Shown in pieces: positions 13,305 to 24,836 of a DNA stretch of 64,000 bases. Position 1 is the stretch's first letter. The number at the start of each line of letters is the position of its first letter. A program made the translations under genes and the position numbers. The DNA comes from Takifugu bimaculatus. Taxonomy: Eukaryota; Chordata; Actinopteri; Tetraodontiformes; Tetraodontidae. Under the pieces are notes generated by a model that had not been told where the DNA came from, did no database searches, and saw only the letters and a program-made list of their open reading frames with translations. The stretch is from positions 5,151,749 through 5,215,748 of the forward strand of contig CP034989.1 of the NCBI GenBank assembly GCA_004026145.2, read 5' to 3'.

Positions 13305-13348
13305 AAAGAAAAGATGATGAAGAAGAAGTGAAGAAGAAGAAGAAGAAG
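13305..13348 (+). repeat. (GAA)n-rich purine tract
   Basis: AAGAAAAGATGATGAAGAAG followed by GAAGAAGAAGAAGAAGG; low-complexity purine run. Confidence 0.85.
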
Positions 13349-13589
13349 GTTCAAAGTTCTAAGTTATTCGTGTAACTCTGTGTAATTAGGGCCATCACAA
13401 TAAATAAATAAAGTATTAGAACAAAAAACCTGAATGGTGTCTATATGTTTTTATATTGGACTTTTGACTCAAGACCATCCAGAACAGGTTGATTCTACTC
13501 TGAACTGTAGTATTACACATTTGATGGCCTCGGGTGACTCGTCCTCAACAGCGAACCGTACGTGTGATTGGTCCACTTGTTTACCCTTC

Positions 13590-13797
13590 CTACATTTTTC
13601 AGCCTTCTTTGACTAGCAGGATGGTCCCCCTACATGAGCCTGGTCCTGCTCAAGGTTTCTTCCTGTTAAAGGGGAGGTTTTCTTGCCACTGTTGCTTGTT
13701 GGGGGTCAGGCCCGGGGATTAGAGAAAATCTTGATTATAACAGACACTATATAAATAATGATTGATTGAGACTGACTGACTGACTGACTGACTGATG
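13590..13797 (+). mobile_element. 5'-truncated L2-type LINE copy (3' end)
   Basis: Contains the TTTCTTCCTGTTAAAGGGG block (about 13657-13678), TTGCCACTGTTGCTTGTTGG and the terminal ATAAATAATGATTGATTGA, followed by a (GACT)n tail at 13769-13796. It is more diverged than the 48-kb copy, and lacks the pyrimidine tract. Confidence 0.85.
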
Positions 13798-14324
13798 TGG
13801 TATATTTCCTTCTGATGGTAGTCGAGAGGTGCTGATGAGGAAGGAATCTTCGTTGGTTATGAGAGATGTTTATTGGAGAGAACAGTCAGGTATCAATCAG
13901 GACGCTGCAGCTTGCCCTGAGGGAGGTTTCGTGGGCCAAATGGTGAAGATCTCTGAAGTGCTTACTTCAATAGTCCCTTCTTATATGGTCAAGTAAACAC
14001 ATTCTTCTCTGATGATCTCATAACACAGTATAGCCAACCAAGATGGGATAGAGTGCAGTTATTACCAAAATGGAAGTAAGGCCTCTTGGTACATGTCCTC
14101 ATGTGAAAAACAATTAGGAGCCTATGGACCCGAGTATCACCTCTTAGCAGCTCCTTTTACGGGAAAGAAATAAGATATCCATCACGAACTTATGAAAAGA
14201 ACAAGGGTTGTAGGACACCTGTAAAACATATCTTGAGATGGCTGAAAAACAAGTTGTGGCTTTATAAAGGTCAAGGCCTGCAGAGAATAGAGGCACAGAC
14301 TTCAAATACTACACTGACTCACTG

Positions 14325-14369
14325 ACTGACTGATTGATTGGTTGGTTGATTGATTGATTGATTGATTGA
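14325..14369 (+). repeat. (GACT)/(GATT)n microsatellite
   Basis: Tetranucleotide run GACTGACTGATTGATTGGTT and on to GATTGATTGAG. Possibly a LINE tail remnant, since the L2-type copies here end in the same repeat. Confidence 0.85.
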
Positions 14370-14550
14370 GTTGAATGCAGCTATGCACAATGGCCATGGA
14401 AATGTTTTTAAGATTATTGCGGCTAGATTGCAAGGGTACCTGTTGATGAACATAAGCAAGTACAAGTATTTTGCTCCAATCATGCAACCATTGTAACAAA
14501 GCAAGGAACCCTAAAGTTCCTTGTTTTCCAGTGTATTGATTTTCTAGGTG

Positions 14551-14803
14551 GGAGGTCAGTCTACTGGGAACTGGGCTGAGAAGCGGAGGGTTCTGGGTTT
14601 CAGTCCCAGGGCAGACATGGAAGGTGTTCTGATAGTAGGGGGCGGTCCTAGAACGCCTTCACAGCACCTTCAGGTGCTGAACCCACAGATGCCCATATAA
14701 GGCCCTGCATTGACCTGGCAACGCATCTAGAGGTGGACCTGCCTTCACCCATTGTGTCTCCTCCCTGTGACCCCGAAAGCGATAAAGCAGACGAGACAAG
14801 ACT
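14551..14803 (+). mobile_element. tRNA-derived SINE (same family)
   Basis: Same head (GGGAACTGGGCTGAGAAGCG, GGGTTCTGGGTTTCAGTCCC), body (ACCCACAGATGCCCATATAA, GGCAACGCATCTAGAGGTGG, ACCTGCCTTCACCC) and tail (GACGAGACAAGAC). Very similar to the 12.4-kb copy, in the same orientation. Confidence 0.78.
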
Positions 14804-14869
14804 TCTGAGCTTCTCTCTCTCATTAGTGTCTGAATGTGAGGAACTGCAATCAATTCAATTTTAATAACT

Positions 14870-16854
14870 AAAACATCATGACAGAGCCCATATCTACACT
14901 CTCAGGAATCAAATAATGTCAAGAAAATACATCACCAGGCTATGCTTTAACATAGAACTGGAGCTACAACCAAGAATCTCAGCACAGTTGGTAACAGTCA
15001 AGGGTTTATACAGGTAAACTGCTCCCAATTCAAGAGAAAATCAAGTGAACAAATCAACCATTCTGAAATTAGAAAAGACAGTAAACGGAATTACATTTTG
15101 GGTGGAAAGGTAGAGAGAAATCAGAAGACATGCCAATGCAATCTGGCTGGTGAAAGGTCTGGAGTCCCTAGGCTACTGTATTATGCAATTTCCTTAAATG
15201 ATCAGTTTCTCACATCACATCCTAAAAATTGCAAGTCTGTATTCAAAATTGTTTTATTTCTTTTCACCTTGTGCAGAAAAGTGTATCTCTTATTTTACAA
15301 AGAAAAACCCATCACAGGTCCATTCATCCATTTCCACAGCAGATCAGCATTATTCAACATCTTTGAGGCCGTGGCTCTCACTGAGAGATGAGGATAGGGA
15401 AAATCGCTGTTGCTATGGTGATAAGGAATGTGTAAGTGGCGCTGTGACAACAGACAAGGCCAGTTCTGACAATGCCATGAGCAGAATGCTAATATGTTTT
15501 GACATCTCAAAGCTTTCAGAACATTCAAAAAGGGGCTCGTACCTGAGACTCTCTCGTCATCACGTCTCACAAACCGGTACGCTTTACATGACAGTCACAC
15601 AAAACAAATGGCATCAGCAGTCCCTATAAACAAGCTTCAGCTCTCTGATTTGTATAATAAAATTAAAATATATAAAAAAAGAAGCACTGTAAATGTTGGC
15701 ATTTAGCGACTGGCTTCCCAACGAGTGTCAAAACCAATGACAACATTTCATGGTAAATCCCTGAAATTAATATTATTAATATTGAAATAAAGTTGAATAT
15801 TTTAATTTAAACATACCTGCATATTTAGGGCTAGGCGCTATGTTGTACTGCCTACCAAAATATGCTTTCAAATTGTAAAGAAATTATAATATCAAAATAA
15901 TATTGTCTATTGTTATAATGATAATTTAATCAGTAAAATTCAGTTTAGTTATCAGAATTGTATGAAGTGTGTGACATAACATGCAATAAATAATAACAAC
16001 AAATAATAATGATAATTATTATTATTACTGTTATTATCATCATCATCCCTTGAGCATCATGCACAGTACATCATTATTTTTGCTGTTTTGCAAAGATTCA
16101 TTCATTCATATTCTGTTATCTTTCTGTTATCTCTTTTTCAAACATTAGGGGGACACCAGAGACTATCCTGCCATCACAAAGGCAGGAATACAGCACAGTA
16201 GATTCCTTTCACAATTTAGACTCTTCAGTCAATATGGTGGATGACTTTCTGGAAGCACAACGTTGTCTCACTGTGATTGTCGGATTTTGTTAAGTACATT
16301 TATTTAATTACATTATGTCTATTTGAAGAGCATATACACCCCCCCAACTCCCAATTTGTCCATCTCAGGCAGTTGGAAATTTTTACTATGAGTCTCATCA
16401 ACATGAATGCCCGCAAGACAACCATGAGCAAGTATAGCAGCAGGCAGAGTAGTTGGACCAATGAGTTAAATCCTGGTGGGATTCAGCATCGACAACTTTA
16501 AAGGTCATTAAGAATGTAATCCAGGCTGGCTTGCAGAGTCAGAGTTTCAGTATTGAAATTAGAGTAGCTTTCAGGAACCAAAATTACAAGCACACCTATG
16601 AGTGGTAGATAAAGGGGAACAGGTTTGCAAATAAGACTTTTCTTATAAAATGCTGACACTACATTTGTTAGCTTTTACAGGAAATCTCCTTTTTTAATTA
16701 ACACATTAAGGAACCAGCATAAAAAGAGCAGGACCGTGTCCCTTTGGCAGTCCAAATCACTGGTTTGTCTCGTCATGCCAGAGATTAGCATTTGGACAAC
16801 TCCCGCTGGGCCCGACAATCAGTGTGATTATTAGTCATATCTTCTGAAATGGGC
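14870..16854. other. intron sequence, nothing recognised
   Basis: Holds a 143-codon ORF at 15198 without recognisable features and an ATT-rich run at 15985-16030. Nothing I can name. Confidence 0.6.
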
Positions 16855-17235
16855 AGAGCAGTTGGACCCAAACGCAGCACGCTCAGAAAGAAGATCGTGG
16901 TGAGCTGGCGGAGCAAACCGAGCAGCAGAAGACTGGCCGGCCACAAGCAAACAGAACCCAGAGGAGATCTCCACGAACTTGTGGTCAGAGACGAAAGGCG
17001 GAGGTCTTTTACCGGAACAGAGGCGAGGCAGAATGGTCAAAAACAGGCAGGGTCACGTACCAGGTGATCAGTCCGCAGAAAACCGCTGGAATGACTCACA
17101 TGAATGCTGAAGACAATCTGGCAGAGAGGGAGCGTGAGGCTTAGGAGGACCTTAAATACTGGGCTAATTGCTAATCCTCACATTGCATCCTGATTGGAAC
17201 TGAGCCAATAAAAACCAGGGTTAATCGTAGGGCCA
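16855..17235 (-). mobile_element. possible degenerate LTR (gypsy-like)
   Basis: GGACCCAAACGCAGCACGCT near 16864 is the reverse complement of the GCGTTTGGGTCC motif typical of fish gypsy U5. The following GC-rich, A-rich sequence and the CCTTAAATACTGGGC TATA-like segment at 17150 fit an LTR read on the minus strand. No terminal duplication was found, so boundaries are approximate. Confidence 0.42.
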
Positions 17236-17837
17236 AAAACCGAGTCTAAATGTGAAACGCCACCTTTTCAAACTGACATAAACCCCATTTTAAAAGAAAT
17301 GTCACCAATAAACTGGAGTGTTCAATATTTTGTTAACCATGTACAAAATACTGGCCAAAAGATGAATTATTTTTTAAGGTCTTTCGTGGAGCTACATTTA
17401 GCAACTTTAATTTTATGTGGCGCATGGTGGCTCTGTGGGGACACTCTCAATTATGATGACAAATAAATACTATTTTATTGTCTTGTAATGTAAGACAGAG
17501 CTCATTTTACAACCTCATGCCAATGTGCTATATAATTTCAACCAGTTTTGAGAGAATAATTATCTCTACTCAGGTGTCTGATACAACAACCAGGCATTTA
17601 CATTTAAGGGATCAAAGTTTGACATCTGTAACCACTACATTAAATATATTTGTGTCTTTTCGTGAGAAATATTGACAAAGGTACACAAAATAGTGATAAA
17701 GAACTTTTTTTAAAGTTTCCTAGGAATCAGTGCTTTTGAAACAGAGCCGGTGAGGTCAAGATCATTAGTCATTATCGTCGCATGAATTAAAGACTATAGA
17801 TTCTTTGATAATTGGTGAAAGACAGTTGATGGAAGAC

Positions 17838-18012
17838 AGCTCAGTCTGTAACAGACTGGGCTGGCTTCCCAGTTCAAGCCCTCAGCGCTCTGCTGAGGTA
17901 ACCTTGAGCAATGAACCGAACCCCCAAATGCTTACGTAGGGCGCTGCAATGAGCTGGCAACTCATCCAGGGGCATGCCCTGCCTTTGCCCACGTGCACCT
18001 GGGATAGGCATA
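17838..18012 (+). mobile_element. tRNA-derived SINE, diverged copy
   Basis: AGACTGGGCTGGCTTCCCAG, TTCAAGCCC, then GAACCCCCAAATGCTTACGT and GAGCTGGCAACTCATCCAGG follow the family body, with an internal deletion in the head. The tail is missing. Confidence 0.65.
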
Positions 18013-19356
18013 ATAGCGCACAAACACAATATTATTAAATCTAAGCATAACTGAGGTGTATAAAGAAACCATTGTCAGATTTTCAGCAATAATTTTTCCC
18101 CAATGTAGTTCAATACCTTTTGAATTTAATTTAGGTCGATATATGCAAGAAATGTAATGGTACATAAGGTAAGGTAGCTGAAATACTGAAATATTCTGTG
18201 TTGTGTTCAAATCAGCATGTTCAAAGAATTTTCCAACTTACACGATCACTGTAACTCACTTCCTTCAACCAAATATTTAGCACATCTAAAGTGGCGCGAC
18301 AAGTGTACCCAGCCTGCTTCGATTTGGTTTGTACCATGGTCCCTGCACAATGGATGTAAAGTTTGGTATCACACGCCAGCTCAATTGTGTTTAACAAAAT
18401 CTTTCTGTAATAAAATAGTCCAATAATTACATTACTGTCAGAAGACTGATTAGAAACAAACCCTCTGTGAGACAGAGGTGGAGATAAAGAGACAGTTGCT
18501 ACAGGATAACTGGTGATGTTGAAGGGGAAGCATGAAGAATGGAAGCTTGAGAGAAAAACAAGATAAGACAAATTATGAAAGAAGAAAGGGATAAATAGGG
18601 AGCGAAAGTAATGAACGTGATTACTCGTTGGCACTCACATGGCACCACCCTGCTCATCCATCGCCTGACTGGGCTTCATTAAATAATAACGGATAGAGGG
18701 GAAAAGGGCTTGTCGTTGGCATCCATTTAGCCAAATTGCTCTCTATTGTAGAAAAAAAATGTGCTTAATGATTCATGAAGCAGCTCCCATTACTATCACA
18801 TGAACTTTCAGGGGATATGTGAACGATGAGTGGAGAGGAGACAGATGAGAGGCTGAAACGACTTTACTATACAGAGAAAAGAACAAGGCAGGGTAAATGC
18901 AGTTTAACTGGACTATTGGGGCACCACTTTACATATTTATGAAACACTCAGTGGATTCTTATTTGTTGATATGCTGGTAACTTAGCTTTTAATGCTTATT
19001 GAATTTTTTATTGAATTCAATTAATTGTTTTGTTCCAATGTATGCAGTTCAAAAATCACATTGGCATAAACTTCTAATGAACAAGGTAACAAACTTGCTA
19101 TAATTTTCTCTTTTGTTATGATTACACCATAAACACCAGAGTCCAAGAAGAATGAAAGTATGGCAAGGAGGTCAAGCATCATCATTTATCAAGCTAAACC
19201 TTTTGTGCATCCATAGGCTAACGACTGGAAGATTAGCTAGTCTGCATCACAACATACAGCAACGTACAGCAGCTATGAACCACTCCAGACAGCATAAGAA
19301 ATCCACTGCAAATATAAACCACCCTGAGAGAATTTAGGTTCTGATAACTACAAAAT
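18013..19356. other. intron sequence, nothing recognised
   Basis: A 137-codon minus ORF at 18221-18634 is rich in Ser and Phe from a pyrimidine-biased stretch and is not protein-like. No element seen. Confidence 0.6.
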
Positions 19357-19357
19357 C

Positions 19358-19441
<84 letters not shown>
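19357..19441 (+). repeat. (GATA)n microsatellite
   Basis: About 85 bases of uninterrupted TAGA tetranucleotides, a likely length-variable marker. On the opposite strand it produces a meaningless Ser/Ile/Tyr/Leu repeat ORF. Confidence 0.96.
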
Positions 19442-19442
<1 letters not shown>

Positions 19443-19751
19443 TCCAGTTATCATGATAAAGAATGAGCATTTGTGCATCGGTTTTATCTGACTGCGTGCT
19501 AAATTATGCTCAACCTCGCAGCACTGCCAGGCAACCTTCACAGTACAAAGTGACATTTTGGAGCAACCAGTGTTTCTATGTGTTAGTGCTGTATTTAGCA
19601 GACACTCTGGCACACACTTGTAGACCAAAACACATGCTGCCGTCTGAGGAACAGAGAGGAGCAGTCCCCAATGGATATGCATCAACACCAGGCTTAATGG
19701 CTGAACTTTGGATGAGTTTGGGAAAACTTGTCTGTAACATAAGATGCTGCT

Positions 19752-20458
19752 AAGAAGGAACAAAGCAGGAACAAAGCAAGGGAACAAAGCAAGGGAACAA
19801 AGCAAGGTGGCCCGAGCTGGAAGACCGAGTGGAACAGTTGGTTGTGGAACAGTTGGTTGTGGAACAGCGAACAAGTGGAAGGCGCGTCTCTACTGTCACC
19901 ATTCCACAAAAGGCCAAAGCGATTGCTGAAGAAATGGACATTGAGCACTTCCAAGGAGGTCCGTCTTGGTGTTTTCGCTTTATAAGGCATCTCTCCATAC
20001 GCGCAAGGACAACTGTTGCACAGCGGCTGCCCGCGGATCACCAGGAGAGGGCGGCCATCTTCCGCACCTACTGCCGCGACAAGATAACCGCGCCCAGCCA
20101 CATCTATGAGGCAGCGGCGGGCAAGTTATGCCACCATATGCGGGTCGGAACCGGTCGGTGAGTCCGATTCAGATGATTAAGAAGAGGAATTCGGGATGCT
20201 GGACATTGAAATAGTGCAGCTGTTTAATTCAGATACAGAAGATGAAAACTTTGATGGTTTTGTGGCAGGAGAATGAATATTTTGATCAATAAATGTGTCC
20301 AAACTCACTGTTTTACTTCCATTGTCATTTTTTACTGTATGTTTTAGCAAGCGCCTAATAATATGGTGCGCCTTATGTATGTTTTAAATACAGATATAGC
20401 ACCCGTAACCGAGACTGCGCCTTTTATTACAGTGCGCCTTATGGTCTTGAAAATACGG
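19752..20458 (+). mobile_element. pogo/Tigger-type transposon, internally deleted
   Basis: The plus strand encodes part of the CENP-B-like DNA-binding region: VSTVTIPQKAKAIAEEMDIE, then GGPSWCFRFIRHLSIRARTT and AQRLPADHQERAAIFRTYCR. It then jumps to the acidic end LFNSDTEDENFDGFVAGE (about 20219-20277). The DDE catalytic domain is absent. The right end GAAAATACGG (to 20458) is the pogo terminal repeat followed by TA; the left terminal repeat is not found. A 15-base unit GGAACAAAGCAAG is repeated near 19767-19807, and a 15-base GAACAGTTGGTTGTG unit occurs in tandem at 19831-19860. Confidence 0.85.
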
Positions 20459-21814
20459 TAATAATAACAACAACAGGTAAAGCAGCAAAGATTATCTATC
20501 TGGAAAATATGGTTAAATTGGCAAACTACACATACTGTAAAGGGAGGGGGGAACAGTCAGTTCTTGTGTAGCCGGGCGAGTGGCAAGTCCTGGATGGATA
20601 TTACTATCATTTGTTTTCCCCTGAAGGTGACTGAGATGAAGCGATGGATAGACGTGTGAAGTGAGAGGGCACCTCTACAGATTGATATTGTGTTAACATG
20701 AAATGAATTGCCAGAGGGAGGGAAACACTATGGTGTTCTGGGATCTGACAGGAGATGAAACAGAGATGGAGGATGAGTGTGCAAGTGTGTCAGTGGTGTG
20801 TGTGTGTGTGGGTGGGTGGGTGGGTGCATGTTTATGAATGAGCCTTTCAGAGCGTGAGTGGCATTCTGTCATGTAGTAATAGTAGAAACTGTGTATTATG
20901 TCTGCTGCATCTATTTGGAAAGCACTGTCATCTTCCTGGAAATTTTGATTTGAAGGATTAGCAATATTTTACACTCCAGAGTGGGAAAGGAAGAAGAGTT
21001 CCCACACAGTGACACAATTTTTCCTGATCTGCTATTCTTTTCCTGCAACTTCCAATTTAGATCTGGAAGATGCTATGAAATCTCTCAACATCCATCCCTC
21101 CCTTGACTCTTCTAGAGGTTTGTGATTTCCAAAACCTCAACTGCCTGAAGGTCATAGGCCTCCAAAACCTGAGGAGGAACTGATATTGAGTGAGGCTGAC
21201 TGAAGTAGTCATTATCTCACACATCACCTCACTTCTGTTCTTTCACAGTTGGTTCTTAAAGGTAACCCCAGAAGGAAATTAACAAAAAAAGCGTTTTTCT
21301 TCTCTTAAGACAGGATATTCGGTTTGTAAGTATGTTTAGAAACCAGGAGCTACATAAACACAGCCAGTAATTTAGCCTATTAAATCAGCTTTTTCTCATA
21401 ACTAGCAGACCTGTACTACATCTTGTTGACTGTTCTCATCAGTAGAACAGTAAAATAATTGGGGCAGAATAATCTAGTTTAAGAAATGTGTTATTAATGA
21501 CTTTTGACATTGGCATTGAAGTTGAACATGTGTCAGTGTTCTCTCAAAACCTGCTCCTGAGATCATTCTTTGATAACTGGATTTATAATGAAAGGATTCG
21601 TCCTCAAAATAGTTTTATTACAGCAGATGGACTGTCAGGTGTCTACAGAGATCAGCAATTCTAATATTAGCCCTGCTGAAGTTGACTAGCTTGAAGTTGT
21701 GACAGCCTTACTGTGTTCTGCCCTCAATACTTTTGCCCGCAAGATGGCAAATTCTTGGTATAAGTTGCAGATTAGGACAATCAAGCTGAAAGTATAAAGG
21801 AAATAAAGATGTAT

Positions 21815-22080
21815 TCTGTCAAAATAAAAGGCTACCCTCTAGCCTGGAAGGATAGTCTTAGTTAAGCAACCAACAAAAAAGGCTAGAAATGTTGATTTTT
21901 CTTATCTAATTGAAGAAAACAAACACAGCCCCAAATTTCTTTTCAACAACGTCACCAGACTGACTCACTAATTAAAGCATAAAACAAAGCTGTTGGTGGG
22001 GGAGGGGGGAATTCAATCAGACTAGTCCAGAGATATTTAAGGGCTCCAATGAACCCTTTAATTCCTTTAAACTTTGGTCT
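21815..22080 (+). mobile_element. degenerate fragment from the 5' part of the L2-type LINE ORF
   Basis: Reads LIEENKHSPKFLFNNVTRLT on the plus strand, which matches IEENKNNPRFVFSTVAKLTK near the start of the copy at 35153. The downstream CTCCAATGAACCCTTTAATT (22043-22062) matches CTCCAATGAGCCTTTAAACT at 35372. It lacks any RT core. A separate, older insertion. Confidence 0.65.
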
Positions 22081-22722
22081 TGGCCAGAACTTTTTTTTTG
22101 TATAGCAACATGTTATAGCAACACATTATGTCCCATGGTTTGCAACATTAAAGTATTCAGGCAATTGCTTTAAAAATGTCACTTGATCCATGTACATTAG
22201 CAAACCATAGAACAGGATGTAACATTCCTTTATCTTCAGAATTTACAGAAAGGGGGCAATGACCTGATTAGTTCGCCACCTGCAGAGGAGGTGTCTTAGT
22301 CTTCCCTGTCGGACTGCCTGCTGCCATGGAATTTTCCAGTCACACCTTCTGATCAGCCAGTTGCACATCCGCCTGGTGCCCTCACCTGCTCCTCATCTCT
22401 GACAACCTCAATTAAAATGTAGCCTAGATTCTCTCCCTCATTGCCAGATTGTCTTTGGATCAATGCGAGCCTGTCCTGCACACTTCCTCAAACTGGGTTT
22501 GACTCATCTTTCCTTTGACCTCCACTCCTCATGTCTGACCAGATGAACATTGCAGCCTTCTGTCCTTGACTATATTTTGCCTGTTGGTGTTTGGGCTGCA
22601 TTTGGGTCAAAACACAACCTGTTTTTTAATGTTTCACTTAGGTTTTAGGCCTAATGGGCTTGTTTCTAGCCTTTATTCTGCTGGGAATGGCAGATAATGC
22701 ATCCTATCAGAAATTAGAGCAC

Positions 22723-22744
22723 ACACACACACACACACACACAC
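22723..22744 (+). repeat. (CA)n microsatellite
   Basis: Eleven CA units before CGTGGGC. Confidence 0.9.
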
Positions 22745-22839
22745 GTGGGCTTTTAAAGCTGCTTTCACCACAGGACCTGGGATTCCATGGGAAAAGTTTT
22801 CTAAAATTTTAAGAAATAGATGGATTTAAACAAGTGGGG

Positions 22840-23060
22840 TAAATACAGCAGAGGGAGTGTCTCTGACTGCAAGGGAAGCTCAGCTTCCCCTAATTTGTCA
22901 AAGAATTAAATGGTCAAATATGTATGGTTGTGTTAACATTTCATCGACTACAAATGTGTCAGAAAACATTCATCTCGACCAGACGAGTTTTTACATAATG
23001 AGCTACTTAACACCAGTCATCTGAATTGATTTATTTTGTTGCATTCTCTAAAATTCCTTT
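22840..23060 (+). repeat. possible dispersed repeat with a short palindrome
   Basis: GGGAAGCTCAGCTTCCC (22875-22891) is a perfect palindrome followed by TAAATGGTCAAATATGTATG and CATCTCGACCAGACGAG. I believe this is a repeated fish sequence but cannot confirm it here. Confidence 0.35.
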
Positions 23061-24445
23061 TGCACCAATGCATTTGCCTTTAGAGACAGTGTCCCTTCAC
23101 TTTAATTAGGCTGCATGGAACAGTATTTTTTTGTGCCCAACACAAGGTGGATAAAAAAGAGCCACAACATTGCATCATAAAGGGTCAAAATGTATTTTAA
23201 AAAATGGGTCATTTTTGAGTCACAACATTAGTCCCATGAGCCCTGCCACACTACCACTCGAGCATCACCTGTTGGTATCCTCAATTTACTTTCTTGAGTC
23301 AACACACAAAGGTCTTTGTCACTGGTCAAAACAGAACATTCATTATCAAAAGCATTGTACTCAGCTGCCTCTACACAGTGCAATTTTGTGTTGCATTCCC
23401 AGATACTCATAATACAGAAATCTGCGTGAGAAATACCCAAGGACAACACAATTTTCTGGAAGCCCATTGTAATTTATGAGACTGGGGGGACTTTGGATCC
23501 ACTATTGTGCAACGCTCACAGGTACTATTACACATTTGTGGGAGTCTCCTGCCATACATGCCTAAGGGTGGGAATGGAGAAAAAGATGGAGAGCCTGAAA
23601 ATGAAGAACCTACCTCCTCTGATCTAGCTTGTTAAATGGTGGACCCTCTGGTTCCAGCTTGAGCTGACTTGACACTCAAAATATCTATTTTCATCTTTCA
23701 AAATCACTTACTCCCATTGACAAATGACCAGTGTCTGAACTTTTGTGGCAGCCGTTTAAACCGATTCATTAGCGCACTAAAAATAAATGGATACAGGCAA
23801 CAACACATCTACCGAGGCGTGACGTTGAAGAAACAGAGCCACATGAGCTGCACAACAAACACCTGACAGAGGAAAAAAAGACCAAAAAGGCAAAAGCTCT
23901 TGGGATACACATCCTTTAATGCACCTATGTGGCCAGGGAAGCTGAGCTAGAGCTAGCTACGTTTACAAGAGCTTTTATCACTAAAGAAAAGCAAGAATCT
24001 GCAAGCAGGATTAATGCCAGGTAGACTTGGAAATATCACAACTGAACTTCCTGTCTCATCCCGCTTGAAGAGAGGATGTGTCCAATTTTCGGGGGGATTA
24101 ACAGTATACAGTGTAAGCTACAAAGCACATGCCAAAGTTGCAGAATAACAAAAGAATGAATCAATCACATTGATTTCATCATCGACTACATTTATTTGTT
24201 GTTTTTACATTGATCCAGATTGCTCAAGGAATGAAACCACAGACCTGCTGTGAGATCATTTTCCTCGTTTTATGTAATATGCTAACAACAATATGTATGG
24301 GATCAAATATTGAAACATGGTTGAATTTCATGAAACGAACACGTCATTGCTCATTCTTTAATGAACACATCAACACACGTGACGAAGTCCTCTAAGTGGT
24401 TCAGTGTCAGTCAACGAATATGCAAACACAAGTTATCTTGAGTTC

Positions 24446-24831
24446 TGTTTGGGTCCAGGGTTGTGCCTGCTTTGTCCTGCAGGGGGCGTTGTTGCGCTCG
24501 ATTGGCGGCAGCTGGCACTGCAGGCAGGCGCACGTGTAGGCAATTTACATCCTGCCTTAAGGCAAGGTGCATCTGCCAATCAGTGCCAGAGTGTTGGTTT
24601 GGTTTCTCTTGTGGAGTGTTGGCTTGGTTGGTTGTCCCTTGTCGTGTGTTGGTTTGGTTTCCTTTGCCAGAGTGTGGTGGGTTTGCCTCTGGTCCCGAGT
24701 TCTCTGCAGCCCGGGAGGACTGCCTTTGTCTTTCTTGTGTTGTCAACCCTGTAAATAAAACTCTTTGACCCTCTTACCACCGTGTCCCGGCCTGCTCTCG
24801 GGTTCTGTTAAAACCCACCCGAAACCTAACA
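24446..24831 (+). mobile_element. solo LTR with 5-bp target-site duplication
   Basis: A 386-bp unit begins TGTTTGGGTCC and ends CCTAACA. It is flanked on both sides by AGTTC (24441-24445 and 24832-24836). It contains a polyadenylation signal AATAAA (about 24755) followed by an R/U5-like stretch. Internal GTTGGTTTGG-type repeats lie at 24590-24665. No coding internal region is attached, so it is a solo LTR formed by LTR-LTR recombination. The family is shared with 55590-56048. Probably Ty3/gypsy. Confidence 0.88.
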
Positions 24832-24836
24832 AGTTC

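Noticed and set aside
15198..15629. 143-codon plus-strand ORF
   Set aside because: No recognisable domain, low-quality composition and a comparable ORF on the other strand; most likely chance.
18221..18634. 137-codon minus-strand ORF with hydrophobic start
   Set aside because: Composition reflects a pyrimidine-biased stretch (many Ser, Phe, Leu); no family resemblance.
19233..19874. 213-codon minus-strand ORF with a long Ser/Ile/Tyr/Leu repeat
   Set aside because: The repeat is the GATA microsatellite translated; the rest overlaps the pogo element antisense.
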